A stretch of DNA of 64,000 nt from Streptomyces griseoruber (GCF_001514205.1 NZ_KQ948772.1:88697-152696); one strand, 5' to 3'. Counted from the first letter of the stretch, positions 1 through 10,684 are shown. Notes: generated from the sequence alone by a model not told the origin. Numbers and translations are program-made.

Positions 1-659
1 CCGCCACCCTGGCCGCTCCCGGCAAGGGCCTGAAGTCGCTGCACACCCAGTTCCTGCGGGAGGGCCGGACCGGGGAGCCGGTGCGGTACACGGCGGAAGT
101 CCCGCAGGACGGCCGTACCTTCGCCGCCGTACGGCTCACCGCCCGGCAGGAGCACGGGATCGTCGCCGTGGCCGACGCGAGCCTGCATGTGTGGGAGGAG
201 GGGCCGGACCGGCAGACCGTCGACCCCGTCCCCGCACTCCCCGGCCCCGAGCGGACCGCCGAACTCCCGCTGCTGCCATGGGAGTCACGGGCCGCGACCG
301 ACCTGGACACCGAGAAGCCCGAGCCGCCCGTCTTCGAGCTGTGGACCCGGGTGCCGAGGGTGACCTGGCCCCTCGCGCCCGCTCTCCTCGCGTACGCCAC
401 CGACCTCACCCCGATCGGCACCGCGCTGCGGCCGGTGACGGGGGTGACGCAGACGGACTCCGGGCGGGTGTTCGTCTCGGCGGTGACCTCGCACACGGTG
501 TGGTTCCACCGCCCGGCCGAGGCCGGCGACTGGCTGCTCCTGCGCCAGCACAGCCCCGTCGCCGCGCACGGCCGGTGCTTCGGGCGCGGGGATGTGCTGA
601 CCGCCGAGGGCACCCTGGTCGCCTCGTACGCGCAGGAGGCGCTGCTGCGGTTCCTCTGA
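1..659 (+). CDS. Acyl-CoA thioesterase family protein (5' end outside window)
   Basis: This is the C-terminal part of a TesB-like double-hotdog thioesterase, which would hydrolyse acyl-CoA to acid and CoA. The frame is open from base 3, before the first ATG/GTG, so the start lies upstream of the window. The visible stretch SLHTQFLREG followed by a GRTFAAVRLTA segment resembles the TesB-type pattern, and the end (GRCFGRGDVLTAEGTLVAS, then AQEALLR) matches the second hotdog domain. It converges with the thiolase across a short hairpin. It fits the acyl-CoA theme, but no operator was seen for it and its regulation is outside view. Confidence 0.75.
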   Translation, partial: ATLAAPGKGLKSLHTQFLREGRTGEPVRYTAEVPQDGRTFAAVRLTARQEHGIVAVADASLHVWEEGPDRQTVDPVPALPGPERTAELPLLPWESRAATDLDTEKPEPPVFELWTRVPRVTWPLAPALLAYATDLTPIGTALRPVTGVTQTDSGRVFVSAVTSHTVWFHRPAEAGDWLLLRQHSPVAAHGRCFGRGDVLTAEGTLVASYAQEALLRFL

Positions 660-678
660 GCCGCCGGGTCGGGGAGCC

Positions 679-699
679 CCGGCGCCCTCAGGGCGCCGG
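679..699. terminator. Hairpin between convergent genes
   Basis: The sequence CCGGCGCCC-TCA-GGGCGCCGG forms a perfect 9-bp GC stem with a 3-nt loop. The loop is the stop codon of the minus-strand thiolase, and the hairpin sits just after the thioesterase stop. It could terminate both convergent transcripts. There is no clear T-tract, which is common for actinomycete terminators. Confidence 0.5.
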
Positions 700-1818
700 T
701 ACCTCCACCACGACCGCCGAGCCCATCCCCCCGCCCGCGCACATCGACGCCACTCCCACTCCCCCGCCCCGGCGGCGGAGTTCATGGACGAGGGTGACCA
801 GCATGCGGGCGCCGGAGGCGGCGACGGGATGGCCGAGGGAGCAGCCGCTACCGTTGACGTTGACCGTGTCGGCGTCGAGGCCGAGGCGGTGGATCGCGGC
901 GACGGGGACGGAGGCGAAGGCCTCGTTGATCTCGAAGAGTGCGACGTCGGCGACGGACATGCCGGCCCGGCCGAGGGCCTTGGGGATGGCCTGGACCGGG
1001 GTCAGTCCCGTCTCCGCCGGGTCGGCGGCGACCGAGGCCCAGGCGCGGACGGTGGCGAGCACGGGCAGGCCCGAGCGGTCGTCGGCCACGGCGAGGAGTG
1101 CCGCCGCGTCGTTGGCCCCGGAGGCGTTCCCGGCCGTGATCGAGAAGCCCGCTATCTCCGGGTGGAGCGGCTTCAGCCGGGCCAGTTTCCCCGCGCTGGT
1201 GTCGCGGCGCGGGTGTTCGTCGGCCGTGAAGACACCGTGCGGGGTGTCGAGGGGCACGGTCTCGTCCTTGAAGCGGCCCTCGTCCAGGGCGCGGACGGCG
1301 TTGCGGTGGGAGCGCAGCGCCCACTCGTCCAGCTCGGCGCGGCCGATGCCGGCCCGGACGGCGGTGTTCCAGCCGACGGTGACCGACATGTCGAGGTGGG
1401 GGGCGTCGGGGCGGTCGGGGTGGGAGGGCGGCACCCAGCCGTCGGCGCCCCGGAAGGTCAGCCGGGGCGCGGTGGACAGGGACTGCACCCCGCCCGCGAG
1501 CACCAGCCGGTCCATGCCGGCCCGGATCGAGGCGGCGGCGGTCTGGACGGCGGCCAGGCCGCCCGCGCAGTGCCGGTTCAGGGCCAGCCCCGGTACGTTC
1601 GGCAGGCCTGCGGTGAGGGCGGCGTGGCGGGCGACGACTCCCCCGCCGTAGTGCGACTCGGCGAGGACGACGTCGTCCACCCGGTCCGGGTCCAGGCCCT
1701 CCGCCACCGCGCCGACCACCCGCTCGGCCAGCTCATGGGCGGTGGTGTCGCGCAGGGTGCCCTTGAACGCGGTGCCGATCGGCGTGCGCAGGGCTGCGAC
1801 GATCACGGCTTCAGGCAT
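688..1818 (-). CDS. Thiolase family protein (acetyl-CoA acyltransferase)
   Basis: The 376-aa product is close to full thiolase length and would cleave a 3-oxoacyl-CoA with CoA. Cys84 in NRHCAGGLAAV is the acyl-carrying nucleophile. The C-terminal NVNGSGCSLGHP block gives His330 and CAGGGMG gives Cys360, so the catalytic set is complete. The usual NxNGGAIALGHP is altered to NGSGCSLGHP, which may affect substrate choice. The start at 1818 overlaps the upstream ligase gene by 8 bp, so the two are translationally coupled. Expression probably comes from the operator-containing promoter at about 3242. Confidence 0.88.
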   Translation of the reverse strand: MPEAVIVAALRTPIGTAFKGTLRDTTAHELAERVVGAVAEGLDPDRVDDVVLAESHYGGGVVARHAALTAGLPNVPGLALNRHCAGGLAAVQTAAASIRAGMDRLVLAGGVQSLSTAPRLTFRGADGWVPPSHPDRPDAPHLDMSVTVGWNTAVRAGIGRAELDEWALRSHRNAVRALDEGRFKDETVPLDTPHGVFTADEHPRRDTSAGKLARLKPLHPEIAGFSITAGNASGANDAAALLAVADDRSGLPVLATVRAWASVAADPAETGLTPVQAIPKALGRAGMSVADVALFEINEAFASVPVAAIHRLGLDADTVNVNGSGCSLGHPVAASGARMLVTLVHELRRRGGGVGVASMCAGGGMGSAVVVEVPAP

Positions 1819-3241
1819 CGGCGGCCTCCTCCAGTTCGGCGACGAGGGTGCGGCGCAGCAGCTTGCCGGTGGCGGTGCGGGGCAGTTCGGGGCGGAAGAC
1901 GACGGTGTCCGGGGTCTTGGCCGAGCGCAGCCGCGCCTTGGCGTAGGCCCGGATCTCCTCCGGATCGCCCGCTCCGACGAGGACGGCGACCAGGCGCTGC
2001 CCCCACTCCGGATCCGGCACCCCGAGCACGGCGGCCTCCCGCACGCCCGGGTGTTCGAGGAGGACGTCCTCGATCTCGGCCGGGGCGATGTTCTCGCCGC
2101 CCCGGATGATGGTGTCGTCGGCGCGGCCCTCGATGTGGAGGTAGCCGTCGGCGTCGAGCCGCCCCCGGTCGCGGGTGGCGAACCAGCCGTCGGTGACGGT
2201 GTCCTCGGCGCCCGCGTACTCGCCGGAGATCTGTTCCCCGCGCACGAAGACGAGCCCGGTGGCCCCCGCGTCCAGGGTCTTGCCGTCCGCGTCGCGGATC
2301 TCGACCTCGATGCCGGGCAGCGGGCGGCCGACCGAGCTGAGCCGCTCGCGGACCGCCGGTTCGTCCGAGGCGACGGCCCGCCAGTGGTCGTCGGGGCCCA
2401 GCACGCACACCGAGGAGGCGGTCTCGGTCAGGCCGTAGGCGTTGACGAAACCGGTGTCCGGGAACTGCCGCAGCGCCCGCTCCACCACCGGCCGGGGGGC
2501 GCGGGCGCCGCCGTAGGCGAGGCTGCGCAGGCTGGGCGCCTCGGCGGGGGCGTCGCCGAGTTCGGCGGTGATCCGGGCGAGCATGGTCGGCACGAGCATG
2601 GCGTGCGTGACCCGCTCCCGGCGCACGGTCGCCAGCCAGCCGGCCGGGTCGAAGGAGGCCTGGTAGACGATGCGGCGGCCCGCGTAGAGGTTGGTGAGCA
2701 GGTTCATCAGGCCGGCGACGTGATACGGCGGGAGCGCCACCAGGGTCGCGTCGTGCGGGTCGGCGGAGCCGAAGTCCTGGGTGTTGAAGACGTAGGAGAG
2801 CAGATGGCGGTGGCGCAGCAGGGCCGCCTTGGGGGCGGCCGTCGTGCCGCTGGTGTAGAGGACGACGGCGGTGGCGTCGCGGTCGTCGGGGGTGGGCCGT
2901 GGGGCGGGGTCGCCGGGCGGGAGAAGGAGGCTGTCCAGGTCGTCCGGGCGGAGCAGTTCGGCGCCCGGGTGGCGGGCGGTAAGTTCGGCCGACTGCTCCG
3001 GTGCGAGGCGGTAGTTGAGGGGTACGAAGGGGACGCCGGCCAGGGCCGCGCCGAACAGGGCGACGGGGTAGGCGAGGTGGTTCGTCCCCAGGTACAGGAC
3101 CGCGGAACGGTCACGGAAACGGTCGGCCGCGTGATGTGCGAGGCGCTGGAGTCCGGCGGCGGAGAGCGACCGGCCGCCCTCGGTGACGGCCGGCCGGTCC
3201 CCCGCGGATGCGGCCATTTCCAGGATCACGGCTATGTTCAT
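1811..3241 (-). CDS. AMP-dependent acyl-CoA ligase
   Basis: This ANL-superfamily ligase (476 aa) activates a carboxylic acid to its CoA thioester through an acyl-adenylate. It has the P-loop-like YTSGTTAAPKAA, the GLTET motif, the TRDRGRLDADGY hinge region and the C-terminal lysine context RTATGKLLRRTL. ATG at 3241 (MNIAVILEM) is preferred over GTG at 3262 because the family normally begins near there. However, the operator GAGAACGCCATTCTC lies immediately upstream of that ATG and leaves little room for an RBS, so the mRNA may be leaderless. It is the first gene of a two-gene operon with the thiolase. The substrate is unknown. Confidence 0.85.
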   Translation of the reverse strand: MNIAVILEMAASAGDRPAVTEGGRSLSAAGLQRLAHHAADRFRDRSAVLYLGTNHLAYPVALFGAALAGVPFVPLNYRLAPEQSAELTARHPGAELLRPDDLDSLLLPPGDPAPRPTPDDRDATAVVLYTSGTTAAPKAALLRHRHLLSYVFNTQDFGSADPHDATLVALPPYHVAGLMNLLTNLYAGRRIVYQASFDPAGWLATVRRERVTHAMLVPTMLARITAELGDAPAEAPSLRSLAYGGARAPRPVVERALRQFPDTGFVNAYGLTETASSVCVLGPDDHWRAVASDEPAVRERLSSVGRPLPGIEVEIRDADGKTLDAGATGLVFVRGEQISGEYAGAEDTVTDGWFATRDRGRLDADGYLHIEGRADDTIIRGGENIAPAEIEDVLLEHPGVREAAVLGVPDPEWGQRLVAVLVGAGDPEEIRAYAKARLRSAKTPDTVVFRPELPRTATGKLLRRTLVAELEEAADA

Positions 3242-3256
3242 GAGAACGCCATTCTC
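3242..3256. promoter_or_regulatory. Shared palindromic operator, site 1
   Basis: GAGAACGCCATTCTC is an interrupted inverted repeat (GAGAAY-N3-ATTCTC) between the divergent ligase and SDR genes. The same palindrome recurs in front of most catabolic operons in the window. It touches the ligase start codon, so repressor binding would block transcription or leaderless initiation. A TetR-family protein is the probable ligand by size and symmetry. Confidence 0.75.
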
Positions 3257-3289
3257 ATACACTCAGAGGCTGACTCGCAAGAGAGGGGA

Positions 3290-4063
3290 ATGACGATGCT
3301 GATCGAAGGTTCCTCGGCCCTGGTGGTCGGCGGCGCGGGCGGTCTCGGCGAGGCGACGGTACGGCGTCTGCGCGCGGCCGGGGCCCGGGTCGTGGTGGCC
3401 GATCTGGCGGACGACAAGGGCAAGGCGCTCCAGGACGAGCTGGGGGTGCGGTACGTGCGCACCGACGCCACGGACGGGGACTCGGTCGCCGCGGCGGTCC
3501 GGGAGGCCGAGGACGCGGGAGAGTTCCGGATCGCGGTGGACTGCCACGGCGGCCCGGCGAGCGGCGGCCGGCTGGTCGGCAGGGACGGCGCGCCGATGGC
3601 GCTGGAGGGGTTCCGCACGACGGTCGACGTCTACCTCACGGGTGTGTTCAACGTCCTGCGGCTGGCCGCCGCCGCCATCGCCCGCACGGCACCCCTCGGC
3701 GAGGACGGCGGGCGGGGGGTCGTCGTCACCACCTCGTCGATCGCCGGGTACGAGGGCCAGATCGGCCAACTCCCCTATGCGGCGGCCAAGGGCGGGGTGA
3801 CGGCGATGACCCTGGTGGCCGCCCGCGATCTCTCCCCCCTCGGTGTCCGGGTCGTCTCGGTGGCTCCCGGCACGATCCTCACCCCCGCCTACGGCCAGGC
3901 GGGCGAGCGGCTGGAGGCGTACTGGGGGCCGCAGGTGCCCCACCCCCGCAGGATGGGGCGACCCGAGGAGTACGCGGCCCTGGTCCAGCACCTGTGCGAG
4001 AACGACTACCTCAACGGTGAAGTGGTGCGCCTGGACGGCGCGTTGAGGTTCCCGCCCAAGTAG
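3290..4063 (+). CDS. SDR family oxidoreductase, HSD10-like
   Basis: This classical SDR (257 aa) probably oxidises a 3-hydroxyacyl-CoA or secondary alcohol with NAD. It has a variant Rossmann motif GGAGGLGEA, catalytic Ser in TTSSIAGYEGQIGQ, Tyr-Lys in YAAAKGG, and the HSD10-like RVVSVAPGTILTP. ATG at 3290 or 3296 can both be used; the GAGGGG at 3283-3288 is better spaced for 3296. It is transcribed away from the ligase and thiolase from the operator at 3242. Together the three genes could perform activation, hydroxyl oxidation and thiolysis of a beta-oxidation turn. Confidence 0.85.
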   Translation: MTMLIEGSSALVVGGAGGLGEATVRRLRAAGARVVVADLADDKGKALQDELGVRYVRTDATDGDSVAAAVREAEDAGEFRIAVDCHGGPASGGRLVGRDGAPMALEGFRTTVDVYLTGVFNVLRLAAAAIARTAPLGEDGGRGVVVTTSSIAGYEGQIGQLPYAAAKGGVTAMTLVAARDLSPLGVRVVSVAPGTILTPAYGQAGERLEAYWGPQVPHPRRMGRPEEYAALVQHLCENDYLNGEVVRLDGALRFPPK

Positions 4064-4066
4064 AAC

Positions 4067-5173
4067 TCAGTCCGCGTCCATCTCCTGCCGCGCCTTCGCC
4101 CACAGCCAGCCCGCGTAGCCGTGCAGCCCCTCTCCGAGCCTGCGGCTCATCCTTCCGGCGAGGGCACGGGCGTAGCTGCCCTCCAGAAGGGCGGCGAGGC
4201 GGAAGCAGGCGAGGACCTGGTACCAGCGGAAGCCGGAGACGTCCCGGCCGGTCGACTCGCCGTAGCGCGCGAGGAGTTCGGCGCGGCCGGGCACGCCGTC
4301 CCAGGGCTGGAACTGGGGGTCGCCGCCGGGCGGGTCGCCCTTCTCGCGCCAGGCGGTGAGGATCCAGGCGAGGTCGAGGAGGGGGTCGCCGAGGGAGGCC
4401 ATCTCCCAGTCGACGATCGCGGCGAGGCGGGGGGCGTCGTGGGCGAACATGACGTTCGCGAACTGCAGATCGCCGTGGACGATCCCGGTGGCGGTCTCCT
4501 CCGGGGTGTGCGCGGTGAGCCAGTCGGCGACGCGGTCGACCTCGGGGGACTCGCCCTCGCGGTAGCCGGGGGTGTCGCGGTAACCGTGCAGCATCTTCAG
4601 GTACTTGGGCGTCTGGCGGGCCAACCAGCCCTCGGGGCGCCCGAGATCGGCCAGGCCGTGCCGGGCCGGGTCGACGGCCGCGAGCTTCGCGGCGCCGTCG
4701 ACGAGGGCGAAGGCGAGGGACCGGCGCCACTCGGCGTCCTGCGCGTACCGGCCGGGGAGCGTGCCGCGCGGTGCGAAGCCGTCGATCTTCTCCAGGACGG
4801 AGAAGGGCCCGCCGAGCACGTCGTCGTCGAGCACGCTCGCCCGCAGCCCGGGGTGCGGTACGTCGGTGCCGGCGAGGGCGGCGAGGACGCGGCTCTCGCG
4901 GCGGAACGCGTCGGATGCGCCTGAGCGCAGATGGCGGCCGGGGCGGCGCAGGACGAGTTCGGTGCCGTCGGCGCGGCGAAGGGTGAACAGGAGGTTCTGC
5001 GCGCCGCCGGTGAGGGGTTCGAGGGCGGCCACCGGTCCGTCGCCGGGGAGGTCGCCGAGGCCGGCCCAGGCGTTGAGCCGGTCGAGCCCGGCCTTGAGGT
5101 GGGCGACCCGGAGCTGGCACGAGGACCCGGCGCAGCTCGCCGAGGGGGTCCGCCCGCACGCCCTGCGGCGCAT
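4067..5173 (-). CDS. Phosphotransferase family protein (APH/choline kinase-like), N-terminus uncertain
   Basis: The protein has an aminoglycoside phosphotransferase/ACAD10-type kinase fold. HGDLQFANVMF supplies the catalytic Asp and metal-binding Asn, and VDWEMASLGDP supplies the second metal site. Members next to acyl-CoA genes are thought to phosphorylate hydroxylated acyl substrates. The first 20 or so residues (MRRRACGRTP...) are antisense to an SDR remnant on the plus strand and look non-native, since family-like sequence begins only around VAHLKAGLDRL. No ATG/GTG lies between, so the native start may have been lost in a rearrangement. It may still be expressed from ATG 5173. Confidence 0.75.
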   Translation of the reverse strand: MRRRACGRTPSASCAGSSCQLRVAHLKAGLDRLNAWAGLGDLPGDGPVAALEPLTGGAQNLLFTLRRADGTELVLRRPGRHLRSGASDAFRRESRVLAALAGTDVPHPGLRASVLDDDVLGGPFSVLEKIDGFAPRGTLPGRYAQDAEWRRSLAFALVDGAAKLAAVDPARHGLADLGRPEGWLARQTPKYLKMLHGYRDTPGYREGESPEVDRVADWLTAHTPEETATGIVHGDLQFANVMFAHDAPRLAAIVDWEMASLGDPLLDLAWILTAWREKGDPPGGDPQFQPWDGVPGRAELLARYGESTGRDVSGFRWYQVLACFRLAALLEGSYARALAGRMSRRLGEGLHGYAGWLWAKARQEMDAD

Positions 5174-5276
5174 CGGCGCCCCGGACGAGATCGTCGGCGC
5201 GGCGCTCTATCTGCTGTCGGACGCGTCGTCGTACACGAGCGGGGCGACCCTGCGGGTGGACGGCGGGATGCCGTGA
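5112..5276 (+). pseudogene. SDR C-terminal remnant
   Basis: A 54-codon plus-strand stretch encodes the typical C-terminal end of an SDR: a WHEDPAQ segment, RRIGAPDEIVGAALYLLSD, then a SGATLRVDGGMP ending followed by TGA. The Rossmann and Ser-Tyr-Lys parts are missing. Its truncated end abuts or overlaps the 5' end of the phosphotransferase gene on the other strand, which points to a deletion or inversion breakpoint near 5112. Confidence 0.75.
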
Positions 5277-5279
5277 CCC

Positions 5280-6317
5280 TCAGGTGAGATCGCCGTGCTC
5301 GCCGAGCGCGGGCGGCGGTCCGTACGGCGGCTCGTGGCCGGGGATGCGGAAGGGGCTGGCGACCAGGCGGTGGCCGCCCGCCCCGACGACCGCGCCCGGG
5401 GTGGCGGCCAGGGCCTCGGGGAGGGTGCGTACGGCGGCCGCGGGCACCCGCAGGGGCCGCAGCCGGGCCTCCCAGCCGGTCGCCGTGTCGGCGGCCAGGG
5501 CCTTCGTGACCGCGGCGACGACCTCCTCGCGGTGGGCCGCGCGCTCGGCCATCGTCGCGTGGCCCTCGATACCGGCCTCGGCCGCGAAGGAGCGCCAGAA
5601 GCCGTCGTGGGTGATGAAGAGGGCCAGATGGCCGTCGGCGGTGGGGAAGAGCTGGGCCGGGACGTAGTAGGCGTGGGCGCCGCCCAGGCGGCGGGGAGCG
5701 CGTCCCTCGTTCAGCCAGGCGGCGGCATGGTAGTTCAGCTGGGAGAGCATCACGTCCCGCAGCGAGACCTCGATCTGGCCGCCGCGCCCGGAGTGCACCT
5801 GGGCCAGCAGGCCCAGAGCCGCCGCGAGACCGGCGGAGTTGTCCGCCGAGGAGTAGCCGGGCAGCAGGGGCGGGCCGTCCGGGGCGCCGGTCAGGGCCGC
5901 GATGCCGGTGGCGGCCTGGACGACGTAGTCGAAGGCGGGTGCGTCGCCCGCGTCCATGCCCCAGCCGGTGAGGATCACGCACACCAGCCGCTCGTTCCAG
6001 GGCGCGAGCGCCTCGTGGGTGAGGCCGAAGCGGTGGACCGCGGAGGGCTTGAGGTTGACCAGCAGGGCGTCGGCGTCCCGGACCAGCGCGTGCAGGTGCT
6101 CCTGCCCCTGCGCCGTCGCCAGGTCCACGCGCACCGAGCGCTTGCCCCGGTTGAGGCTGGCGAAGTAGGCGTCCGAGACCTGACGGGAGAGGTCCCCGCC
6201 GGGCGGCTCGATCTTGGTGACCCGCGCGCCCAGGTCGGCCAGGAGCATGGTGGCGTAGGGGCCCGCGAGGATGTGGCCGACCTCCAGGATCCGCAGGCCC
6301 GCGAGGGGCCCGGTCAT
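5280..6317 (-). CDS. CaiB/BaiF (family III) CoA-transferase
   Basis: The product (345 aa) would move CoA between carboxylic acids through an aspartyl-CoA intermediate. The N-terminus PLAGLRILEVGHILAGPYATM and the LGARVTKIEPPGGD block are family hallmarks. The catalytic Asp is most likely the one in AFDYVVQAATG. It is shorter than the usual 380-400 aa. Its start overlaps the LLM gene stop (ATGA at 6314-6317), so it belongs to the operon beginning at the amidohydrolase. Confidence 0.85.
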   Translation of the reverse strand: MTGPLAGLRILEVGHILAGPYATMLLADLGARVTKIEPPGGDLSRQVSDAYFASLNRGKRSVRVDLATAQGQEHLHALVRDADALLVNLKPSAVHRFGLTHEALAPWNERLVCVILTGWGMDAGDAPAFDYVVQAATGIAALTGAPDGPPLLPGYSSADNSAGLAAALGLLAQVHSGRGGQIEVSLRDVMLSQLNYHAAAWLNEGRAPRRLGGAHAYYVPAQLFPTADGHLALFITHDGFWRSFAAEAGIEGHATMAERAAHREEVVAAVTKALAADTATGWEARLRPLRVPAAAVRTLPEALAATPGAVVGAGGHRLVASPFRIPGHEPPYGPPPALGEHGDLT

Positions 6318-7270
6318 CGGAACGCCGCCGCGAGGGCCGCCACGGCGTCCCGGGTGCGCAGTTTCGAGGCGACCAGTTCGTCCCGCCCCTCACCGATGGG
6401 CAGCAGGCGGACCGACAGGTCCGTCACCCCCGCGTCCGCGAACCGCCGGAAGCGGGCCTCGATGGCCGCCTCGTCGCCCGCCGCGCACAGGTCGCCGACG
6501 TCACGGGCGTCGCCGTACTCCAGCAGCCGCTGGTAGTTGGGCGAGATCTCGGCCTCGCCGAGGATGCGGTTGGCGCGCTCACGGGCCGCGTCCACCTCGT
6601 GCGGCGCGCACAGGCACACCGGGATGCCCGCGACGATCCGCGGCGCCGGCCGGCCGGCCGACTCCGCCGCCTTGGTGATGCCCGGGACGACATGGCCGGC
6701 GACGGCCCGCTCGTCCGCCATCCACAGGATCGTGCCGTCGGTGCGCTCCCCCGCGATCCTCAGCATCACCGGACCCAGCGCCGCCATCAGCACGGGCAGC
6801 GGGGCGACGGGGGCGATCGTCAGCGGGTTGTGGACCCGGAAGCGCTCGTTCTCGACGTCCACCGAGGCCGTCCCGCCCACCGCCTCGCCCAGCACGTCGA
6901 GGTAGTCACGGGTGTACGCGGCGGGCTTCTCGTACGGGACGCCGAGCATGTCCCGCACGATCCAGTGGTGCGAGGCGCCGACGCCGAGCGCGAGCCGGCC
7001 GCCGGCCGCCGCGTGCGCCGACAGGGCCTGCCGGGCCAGGGCGACGGGGTGCTGGGCGTGCACCGGGACGACCGCGGTGCCGATCTCGACACGGGACGTG
7101 GCCTGCCCCATCAGGGCGACGGCCGTCAGCGCGTCGAAGTCCGTGGGCACCTGCGGCACCCACACCGTGTCGAAGCCGGCCTCCTCGGCCCAGCGGGCGT
7201 CGTCGACCATCCGTGCCGCCTTGTGTACGGCGTCGCCCCGCTCGGGGCCGCTCATCACTCCGATGCGCAT
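6314..7270 (-). CDS. LLM-class flavin (F420)-dependent oxidoreductase
   Basis: This TIM-barrel luciferase-like oxidoreductase (318 aa) resembles F420-dependent actinobacterial members. Visible features are ARWAEEAGFDTVWVPQ, RVEIGTAVVPVHAQHPVALARQ and GRLALGVGASHHWIV, which form the cofactor site. It may reduce or oxidise a hydroxyl, keto or enoyl intermediate. It overlaps the B12-subunit gene by 16 bp and the CoA-transferase by 4 bp. The assignment to F420 rather than FMN is from family resemblance only. Confidence 0.82.
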   Translation of the reverse strand: MRIGVMSGPERGDAVHKAARMVDDARWAEEAGFDTVWVPQVPTDFDALTAVALMGQATSRVEIGTAVVPVHAQHPVALARQALSAHAAAGGRLALGVGASHHWIVRDMLGVPYEKPAAYTRDYLDVLGEAVGGTASVDVENERFRVHNPLTIAPVAPLPVLMAALGPVMLRIAGERTDGTILWMADERAVAGHVVPGITKAAESAGRPAPRIVAGIPVCLCAPHEVDAARERANRILGEAEISPNYQRLLEYGDARDVGDLCAAGDEAAIEARFRRFADAGVTDLSVRLLPIGEGRDELVASKLRTRDAVAALAAAFR

Positions 7271-7667
7271 CGTCGGTCCTGTCCTTCGGTGAGCGCGCGG
7301 ATGTCCGCGACGATGATGTCGAGCGGGGTGCCGGTCGGGTACACGGCGGCCGCTCCGGCCGCGCGCAGCCGCGGTACGTCCCCCGCCGGGATGGTCCCGC
7401 CGACGACGACCGGGATGTCCGCCCCGCCGGCCGCCCTCAGCGCCTCGACCGTGCGCCGGGTCAGCGCCAGATGCGCACCGGACAGGATCGACAGCCCGAC
7501 GAGGGCCACGTCCTCCTGTACGGCGGTGGCGGCGATGTCGTCGACGCGGCGCCGGATGCCGGTGAAGACGACCTCGAACCCGGCGTCGCGCAGCCCGCGC
7601 GCGACGAGTTTGGCCCCGCGGTCGTGACCGTCGAGACCGGGCTTGGCGACCAGGACCCGGGTGGGCA

Positions 7668-7668
<1 letters not shown>
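7255..7668 (-). CDS. Cobalamin-binding subunit of an acyl-CoA mutase
   Basis: This is a stand-alone B12-binding Rossmann domain (137 aa). The sequence KPGLDGHDRGAK contains the DxHxxG motif with His15 as lower axial ligand, followed by a GLSILSGAH loop and VVVGGTIP. It pairs with the large subunit encoded immediately upstream, whose stop overlaps this start as ATGA at 7665-7668. The split arrangement is typical of isobutyryl- and 2-hydroxyisobutyryl-CoA mutases and some methylmalonyl-type enzymes. Confidence 0.92.
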
Positions 7669-9241
<1,573 letters not shown>

Positions 9242-9245
<4 letters not shown>

Positions 9246-10684
9246 GACAGCTCGTCCTTCATCACCTTGCCGGTGGCGTTCAGCGGCAGTCCGGTGCGGA
9301 ACTCGATCCGCCGGGGCACCTTGAAGCCGGCCATGCGCTCCTTCGCCCAGGCGATCAGCTCGGCCTCGGTGACCGCGCCGCGCGCCACCACGAACGCCTT
9401 GCCGACCTGGCCGAGCCGCTCGTCGGGCACGCCGATCACGGCGGCCTGGGCGACCGCGGGATGGCGCATGAGGAAGCCCTCGATCTCGGCCGGGTAGGCG
9501 TTGAAGCCGCCGACGACGAACATGTCCTTCTTGCGGCCGACGATCCTGAGGCGGCCCTCGTCGTCGATTTCTCCCAGGTCGCCGGTGTGCAGCCAGCCGT
9601 CGGTGTCGATGGCCCGGGCGGTGGCGGCGGGGTCGTCGAGATAGCCGCGCATCACGCCGTACCCGCGGACGAGGACCTCGCCGTCGTCGGCGATCCGGAT
9701 CTCGAAGCCCTCGCAGGGGCGGCCGACGGTGGTGGCGACCGCCTCGTAGGGGTCGCCGGGGCGGGAGGCGGTGACGGTGCCGGCCTCGGTGAGGCCGTAG
9801 CCGGTCATCAGGTGGCGGAACGGCAGCTCGTCGGTGATCCGGCGGACCAGCTCGACGGGGATGTCGGCGGAGCCGGTGACCGCGACCCGCAGGGAGGACA
9901 GGTCCCGCCCGCCGCCCGCCCGGAGGAGGGAGTGGTACAGGGTCGGCGGGCCCGGCAGGACCGTGACCCGCTCCTTCTCCACCAGCTCCAGCACCCGGTC
10001 GACGTCGAACACGGCCAGCGGCAGCACGGTCGCGCCCCGGATCACGGAGGCCACCAGGCCGGCCTTGTAGCCGAAGATGTGGAAGAACGGGTTGACGATC
10101 AAGTAGCGGTCTCCGGTGCGGAGTTGCGCGAGGTCGCACCACTCCTGGTAGAGCCGCAGGGTCTGGCCGTGGGTGGTCATCACCCCCTTGGGGCGGCCCG
10201 TCGTCCCGGACGTGAAGATGATGTCGGCCAGGTCGTCGGGGCCGACCGGGTGTTCCAGGGGTTCGCCCGAGCCGAGGAACCCGTCCTGGCGCAGATCGAT
10301 CACCGGGACCCCGGGCGGTCCGGTGAACTCCCGGTCCAGGAAGCCGCCCTGCACCAGCAGCAGCTTGGCGCCGCTGCGGACGACGATGTCGTGCGCCTCC
10401 TCGTCGCGGAAGCGGGTGTTGACCGGGACGAGGACCCCGCCGGCCGTGAGCAGGCCGAACGCGGCGACGATCCACTCGGCCGAGTTGGGCGCCCACAGCG
10501 CCACCCGGTCGCCGGGGCCGACACCCGCCGCGGCGAACGCCCCGGCGGTGCGCCGGACCTGATCGGCCAGCTCGGCGAAGCTCAGCCGCCGGTCGCCGTC
10601 GACGACGGCCTCGGCGTCGCCGAAGCGCTCGGCGGCGTCCCGCACCAGAGCGGGAATGCTCGGCCACCGCACGGTCGCACTCAT
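9242..10684 (-). CDS. FadD3-like acyl-CoA synthetase
   Basis: The 480-aa ANL ligase carries IIFTSGTTGRPKGVM, the GYGLTEAGT motif, GWLHTGDLGEIDDEG and the lysine context NATGKVMKDEL. The HIFGYKAG and FNAYPAEIE signatures resemble FadD3 ligases, which activate the propionate side chain of steroid ring remnants. ATG 10684 (MSATVRW) was chosen over upstream in-frame starts because family homology begins there. Direct coupling to the mutase suggests the ligase product or a derivative reaches the mutase. Confidence 0.87.

Noticed and set aside
191-1651. Long plus-strand frame over the thioesterase and thiolase
   Set aside because: It has Arg/Pro/Ala-rich composition typical of a GC-rich shadow frame, and both real genes explain the region.
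1742-4063. A single 773-aa plus-strand protein
   Set aside because: Only the last ~257 residues look like a real protein (SDR). The earlier part is antisense to the ligase and thiolase and has no family features.
5284-5667. Plus-strand ORFs over the CoA-transferase
   Set aside because: They are mirror frames of the CaiB/BaiF gene, with no family signature.
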